Assembly: GCA_008692225.1 (NCBI GenBank)
Contig: VICG01000001.1
Span: 3,015,501 to 3,079,500, forward strand
Origin: Monilinia fructicola
Lineage: Eukaryota > Ascomycota > Leotiomycetes > Helotiales > Sclerotiniaceae
DNA length: 64,000 nt
Direction: 5' to 3'
Shown: one piece after another, positions 58,952 to 64,000 of the stretch
Numbering within the stretch: the first letter of the stretch is position 1
How the letters are laid out: every line of letters starts with the position of its first letter
Program-made: the position numbers and the translations under genes
The notes under the pieces: model-generated
Told to the model about the DNA's origin: nothing
Database searches by the model: none
Seen by the model: only the letters and a program-made list of their open reading frames with translations

Positions 58952-61230
58952 TTAGTGAAAAGATGCAAGTCCTTGAGCATCAGCAGGCAGTTGTTGCCTG
59001 CGCTGCTGGAAGTATGTGCTGTATCTAACCTCGCCCTTGAGTAACGAAGCCGCGTCGACAGCACCTGGAATAGCTCCATTCTCTGTGGTTTTTCCTGATT
59101 CTGCAGCTTTAACGTGATCGGGTTGAACCGAAATAGGACTATTATCCAGTTAGCATGCCAGTCTATAAATCTAAAAATATTGGCTTACCCATTCAATTCA
59201 CGATCAATCTGCAGGAATTCCTTCATAGCTTCTTTAGTACCCCTTTCTTGTAAATATGTCAAATACAGATTGCTGATCTCCTTCTTAGTCTCCAATCTCA
59301 TGTTTGTTTTGATCATATCGCCATGAATCTGCTTTAGTCTCTCATAATGTTCAGACTCTGAGCCCGAATTGGTTGGCTGTGCCAACTCGAATTCTACATA
59401 TTTGGTCCAGAAATGACGGCTTTCGGGGTACCATTGCTTGTTCTTTTGGAAGACTTGACGAGCTTCGTCAACGGATCCTCTAATCTTCCACAATAAAGCT
59501 GCCCACTCGGCAACAAAGGCAGCCTTTGAATAGATATCTACTGCTGGTGAATCAATCTGTGCTTTGTAGATTTCAATTGCGGCTTCAAGGCCTTTTTGGC
59601 GGCGTTCAAGATTGGCCCAGGAAATTATTGTCTCTACATGACCAGGCATGCGATCCAGAATAGCCTGATGTATATCCCTCGCGACATCAACACGACCGGA
59701 CATCTCCTCGAAATAGGCATATTGCAGCCTAATACCAGGTCTGCTAATTGGCACATAAAGTGTACTTGCTCGCTGGTATATATTTCTGACCTCTTCTTCC
59801 TTGCGCTCTTTTGATGACATCCATCTAGCATAGCGAAACCAGAACTCATCATAGAATGCACAGGTCACTAAACATCTTTCATATAAGAAAACAGCACGGG
59901 TATAATCACCCTCTGCCTCTTCGAAGTCCAAGTATTTGCGCCAGTTAGCAAGTTGTTGGTTATCGAGCTCGGTGACGTGAAAGTAAGGACGCTTGATCTC
60001 GGACTCGTACGTCCAACGCTTGGTAGTCTCGGCTTGTGTACGCGCAAAAATTTCAAGATGAAAATTATCAACTTTAGTTCTGATGTCACGTTCAATCTCT
60101 AATTCCCCCTTTGGTCCGGCCTGGAAACCAGCACTTTCGGAAACAACATCGGCGCGAAATTGTTCAAGAGTTTCGGCGGGGAGGAGCTCTGATAATGGAC
60201 GGGCGTGAGCCAATTGGCGAAAACGCTCGAAATATCTGGCATATTGATGCATAGGTATCTTTACGACACGGTTCAGAATAGCAAATATCTTGTCTTGGGC
60301 CTCGACCCGATCCTCAAATTCCAGATATTTATCCCAGAAAGGATGCGCAAGGAAGTCTAGTCCTACAGCGACAGCTCCGCGTTCGAAAAGCCTAGATTGA
60401 AAAGTTAAATTAGGTTCATAGTTTAGTAAGGGAGGGAATGGAATGGTGGCAAGGAGTGCAAATACGGGAAGGGCAGTGTGCTCAGATGCAATGATCATTA
60501 TATCCTCCCTCGTGCCGACAATATGTGCAGAGTGATACGGGGTAAAAGCGAACGTGTGATAGCAGAAATAGAGATCCTGGTCATGTTGGTGAGAAGAGTC
60601 AAACATGAGCAGCTTTTGTTGGCATTTCTCACCGTTTGTGAGCTATGAAAACTCCGAACGTAGCCCATATGGCTGCCTGACCATGCTGCAGATGCTGTGT
60701 TAAGGGAAGGAAAGCATCTAATATACTTACTCTCTGATCACATCAGGATCATGACTCGTCTCAACCTTGAAGGAACAATAATCCGTCCATAAATCCACAG
60801 ATGTTGCTATGCTGGCAATGCCTCTTTCGAAAACCTATAACATGTCAGGTCATTGCTTATTGCGATAAACATATCATTTGATTACCATCTCAGCAGCTTC
60901 TGTGCCAGCTATGGAGAATTCCAGATCGGCATACTTCTTCCAATATCCAAATAGGAGGGGAAATTTTGCGAGAAATCGATCATAAGAATCTCGAGTTGTC
61001 GCAATCGCTTGTGGACTTGAATTGCGATTTAACCCTCCTTCCAGCGTCTCTGCTGCGCGAACAAGTTTCTCCCAACTCTCAAAATTATCTGTATCTTCGA
61101 GCTATGGAACGATGACTAATTAGCAAATGCGCAATAAAAGAGAGTAAAATAATACACCTACAACTTCGGCATTGAGCTTCTTGATCTCAGCAGACTCCTC
61201 GTCCGTCCCTCCGTATTGAAAATCAGCCAT
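58952..61230 (-). CDS. PRP39: Pre-mRNA-processing factor 39 (U1 snRNP HAT-repeat protein)
   Basis: Five exons (61230-61162, 61101-60886, 60834-60731, 60391-59189, 59138-58952) give 592 residues. HAT helical repeats run through the whole protein, for example LFGYWKKYADLEF, HPFWDKYLEFED, NWRKYLDFEEAEGDYTRAVF, YDEFWFRYARWMSS and SRHFWTKYVEFELA. Prp39 is a nuclear U1 snRNP component that stabilises 5' splice-site recognition and scaffolds U1C in fungi. Exon joins restore REL/FERGAVAVGLDF and RELNG/PISVQPDH. Three introns are 50-60 bp, but the third (60392-60730) is 339 bp and remains open into the downstream exon. The start MADFQYGGTDEE is well placed. No frame damage. Confidence 0.9.
60392..60730 (-). 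other. Long (339-bp) intron in the Prp39 gene
   Basis: The donor GTAAGT directly follows codons for DVIRE and the acceptor ATCTAG precedes LFERGAVAVG, so splicing restores a conserved HAT repeat. It is about six times the length of the other introns of this gene. Its downstream 215 bp are stop-free and in frame with the next exon from an internal ATG at 60606. Confidence 0.75.
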
Positions 61231-61497
61231 TTTCGTCGCGTTATTGTTGATGATATCTTTGATAAAAAATATATTCAAAATAAAGGGACGCTTTCTGTTT
61301 TAATCCTTTTGATCGAATCTTGAAAGTTCAGATGTAGTTTATCAATCAAAAACAAGGGATTGTTGTATATTAGTAAGTGGTAGAGAAGGTAATGAATAGT
61401 GAGGCTGAAATTTGAGCTGGATGCATCAAGCATGGCATGCAACCAGGAATAATCATTAGATAGGTAGGTAGGTGGTTCGAACAGTCAGCAATTACTA

Positions 61498-61523
61498 TTA
61501 ATGCCTGATATTTCAGGCATTAA
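61498..61523. repeat. Perfect hairpin: 11-bp stem, 4-nt loop
   Basis: TTAATGCCTGA and its exact reverse complement TCAGGCATTAA are separated by TATT. It lies 268 bp upstream of the Prp39 start codon, outside the coding region. Confidence 0.9.
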
Positions 61524-62051
61524 TTGAACATTAAAATTCACGTTCGCCAACCTTGGACCACAAGATATTAGCTGGGTGGAAAGTTGAGATTCATATTGTT
61601 GCGAGGAGGTGAATTGATATCATTTATTATTATATATCGTACCTACCTAGCCCTTGAGGTACTCACATGGCCCAAGTAGGTAATCATTGAGTACCTACTG
61701 GCTTCACGGGACCAAGGTTAAAAGACCTCGCCTGAGCTTACACCTTGAAACTTCAAAGGGTGGCGGACAATAACAACCTTATTACAGAGTCTCAAAGATA
61801 TGGTCTCGTGTGAAAGACCATATTGTCCTTCAGAATAGAGACATTTAGGTAACTATTAAAAGTTTCGAATAAGGGAATTCATAGTAGCGATCGATCCACT
61901 GTTAAAACGAGGCCCAAAATGGCAACTATGAAATCCTTCGACCCACTTCATATTCATCCATTTCGATGAATATAAGAGTGGAGCTTTCATTTTCATCAAA
62001 TTAACCTAATATAGCCAAAACGGGCGATAATCTTGAAAATATATGCCTATA

Positions 62052-62074
62052 CTAGAATTACTTAGTAATTCTAG
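62052..62074. repeat. Perfect hairpin: 10-bp stem, 3-nt loop
   Basis: CTAGAATTAC and its exact reverse complement GTAATTCTAG are separated by TTA. A partial CTAG echo follows at 62081-62084. Confidence 0.9.
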
Positions 62075-64000
62075 ATCAATCTAGTTTATTTGCTTATATA
62101 GAATACTATCCGCTTTATGATCTCGCTAATTTTGAAAAGTATGAATAGTAGCTAAATGCTTTTTAATAGGATTTTCATATTCATAAACTATGCCTATTAT
62201 ATAAACTATGAAAATGAAAATGAAAACTGGCTAAATGTCTCTAATATATCAGAAGACTAATGATATATGATCCAATTCAGACTGAGAAGATACGAGTGGC
62301 CGTGAAGCAGCTAGAGGTAGGCAGTAGATATCATGATGTCAATTCCAGCCATGGCTTACGTAAATGATGACACATGATCTAGAGTGAATAGGGCTTAGCT
62401 GCGCACTAGTTGTTCTTAGCTTCTTCGTTCATCTTTTTAAAAATTTCTTTCTTTGAAATTTCTATAATTATCAAGGCTGGTGATGAACGATACAAAGTAT
62501 CAAACAAATAGGAAGAGAATGAACGCTTCAATGAAGCATGATCTCACTTGACAACTTCTGAAGCCTCTCTATGATTATATCATATATTATATATGTATTT
62601 TTTTGGTTGCGAAAAAATTCTTGTTAAAAGTTCGGTTGATACATAAGCTTCAACCAAACGACTTCATTTGTTACAAGAGCTAGCCTTACAGCATTAAAGC
62701 TCCTCTTCATGTATCCTTTCTGGATTTCAGTCATTGCGCGAAAATGTATTGGTCCATCCTACCTACTTGATTAAAGAAGGCAAATCTTTCCATAATAAGT
62801 AAATATTCGTTAGCATCGGGAGCTCAGGTTATCACTAAAAGTATTCGGCCCTGGGACGATATGCCAAGGGTATTTCCTCATTGGAATAGACATTGTCAGC
62901 ATTAAGGCGAAACATTCAGTCGATGAATCAAGTGAACTTTCATTATCTCAAGCTTGGTGGGAAAGAAGGACAACGTACTGAGCATCATGATCATAGATAC
63001 CAGGCCAATAGATAGACATGCATTTGCTCTTGAATGTAAGGAGAATGGTATTAGCTGATGGCCTGCCAGATCTTTGACTTGGCAGCTACAATTTGTATTT
63101 TATCCATTTCTTGCAGAGATTTCCACTTCTTCAGTTTCCCATCTTCTAAAATCAACTGCAACCAAATATTTGGCTGCTCTGTAGCAGCAGCTCTATTGCA
63201 CCATTTTTCACGATGAATTTACACTTTTGACGCAGTGATAGTATGGATATCTCTTATACACCTCAAGCAAATCTAGCCTTCATAATAGATACAACTGCAA
63301 CCATTGATTCCTACGAACTGGCGGTTGTTTGTGTAGTCTACTGTCTGTGAGTTATCATTCTCATTTTTACACCCTTTCCAAAATACAAAAAGCAAAAGCC
63401 AATCCAAAATTGTGGAAAAATTCAAGCTGCAACACTCAATACACCTAAGGACGGCATGCGACTTCCTGGAGAAACGATATCCCATTTGAGGTCTCCCAAG
63501 CCCTGTATCCGTGTCTACCCAAACAAAACCACCACATACGAAGTTGCTTCAAATACCACACCTGCATATGATGGAAAATAAGAGTACGGATGAATTTCTT
63601 GCATACCTCAAACATGCGACAAGTTCCAACCTCTCCTACCAACATACACCAAGATATACTTCTTCCTCCGGTCCATAAATTATCAACGAACTTTCTCATT
63701 CTGCTAACCCTGCATCCTCGCATCCCAGTCCCAATCCAAACCCATTTCCGTTATCTAATTCAACACAATTTGTGACTCTATCACCATCACCATTACCATC
63801 AAACCTCCCTATCATATTCCCTTCATCTAAACACACAAACACTGTCAGCTCAAAAGTCTAGACCGAGAACACTTTGAGATAGGAAGATTCTTTCGTGTTA
63901 TCTAATATATAAATGTTAGGACAGAAAGGGGTGCACCCCTACTCCTTCTTTCCCGCAACTCTCCTTGCTTGAGTGACTGATGTACGCTTATCTGAGGGAC

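Larger units (their letters stand above)
61231..64000. other. AT-rich right end without supported genes
   Basis: About 2.8 kb with no recognised gene; open stretches are short (under 100 codons) and unlike any family I know. It includes two perfect hairpin palindromes (61498-61523 and 62052-62074) and an AT-rich core around 62000-62260. No transposase or reverse transcriptase traces are visible. Confidence 0.6.

Noticed and set aside
63445..63723. Minus-strand 92-codon frame at the right end
   Set aside because: There is no recognisable family and it sits among equally long random frames in this AT-rich segment.
61231..64000. Possible transposon relic or repeat-induced mutation zone
   Set aside because: It is AT-rich with hairpins, but no terminal repeats, target duplications or degraded transposase/reverse transcriptase could be seen.
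1..64000. tRNA, rRNA, CRISPR or prophage features
   Set aside because: No tRNA B-box with a folding cloverleaf, no rRNA cores and no spaced direct repeats were seen; the genome is eukaryotic.

Overview
The window is nuclear DNA of a filamentous ascomycete (Pezizomycotina). The signs are short introns (about 47-150 bp) with GT..AG ends and CTAAC/CTGAC-like branch points, ascomycete-type gene families, and long intergenic spans rich in microsatellites and in the palindrome TACCTAGGTA. A Leotiomycetes (Helotiales) origin is my impression, not something the sequence proves.

Layout. At 132-5322 (+) is a 15-exon full-size ABCB/MDR transporter. At 7596-29227 (+) is one gigantic gene for a largely disordered, repeat-rich protein of about 7,187 residues. 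It resembles the fungal 'involucrin repeat' family and is a candidate for Leashin, the Woronin-body tether. It is cut into about 18 frame segments by single-base indels, almost all in homopolymer runs, with a single genuine intron near the 3' end. A gene-poor span (29.2-34.4 kb) full of simple repeats follows. Two tiny metallothionein-type genes then lie 1.5 kb apart (34448-34647 and 36171-36308, both +). At 37803-39567 (-) is an ARCA-like fungal transcription factor without a visible zinc cluster.

After another gene-poor, AT-rich span comes a conserved housekeeping block: KAR9-type spindle-positioning protein (43332-46337 +), flavocytochrome b2-type L-lactate dehydrogenase (47796-49581 +), a secreted cupin (51949-52674 +), ARP6 (53040-54430 -) divergent from a GCIP/cyclin-D1-binding-protein-1-like gene (54757-55963 +), a DAL5-type MFS permease (56809-58575 +), and Prp39 of the U1 snRNP (58952-61230 -). 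The last 2.8 kb shows no gene I can support.

The genes do not form an obvious cluster or pathway. The two metallothioneins are the only local functional grouping. Frameshifts in homopolymer runs also occur once in the ABC transporter and once in ARP6, so consensus error is a serious possibility. Their density in the giant gene is nevertheless several-fold above the rest of the window's coding sequence. All exon structures were inferred by eye from reading frames, splice signals and family expectations.
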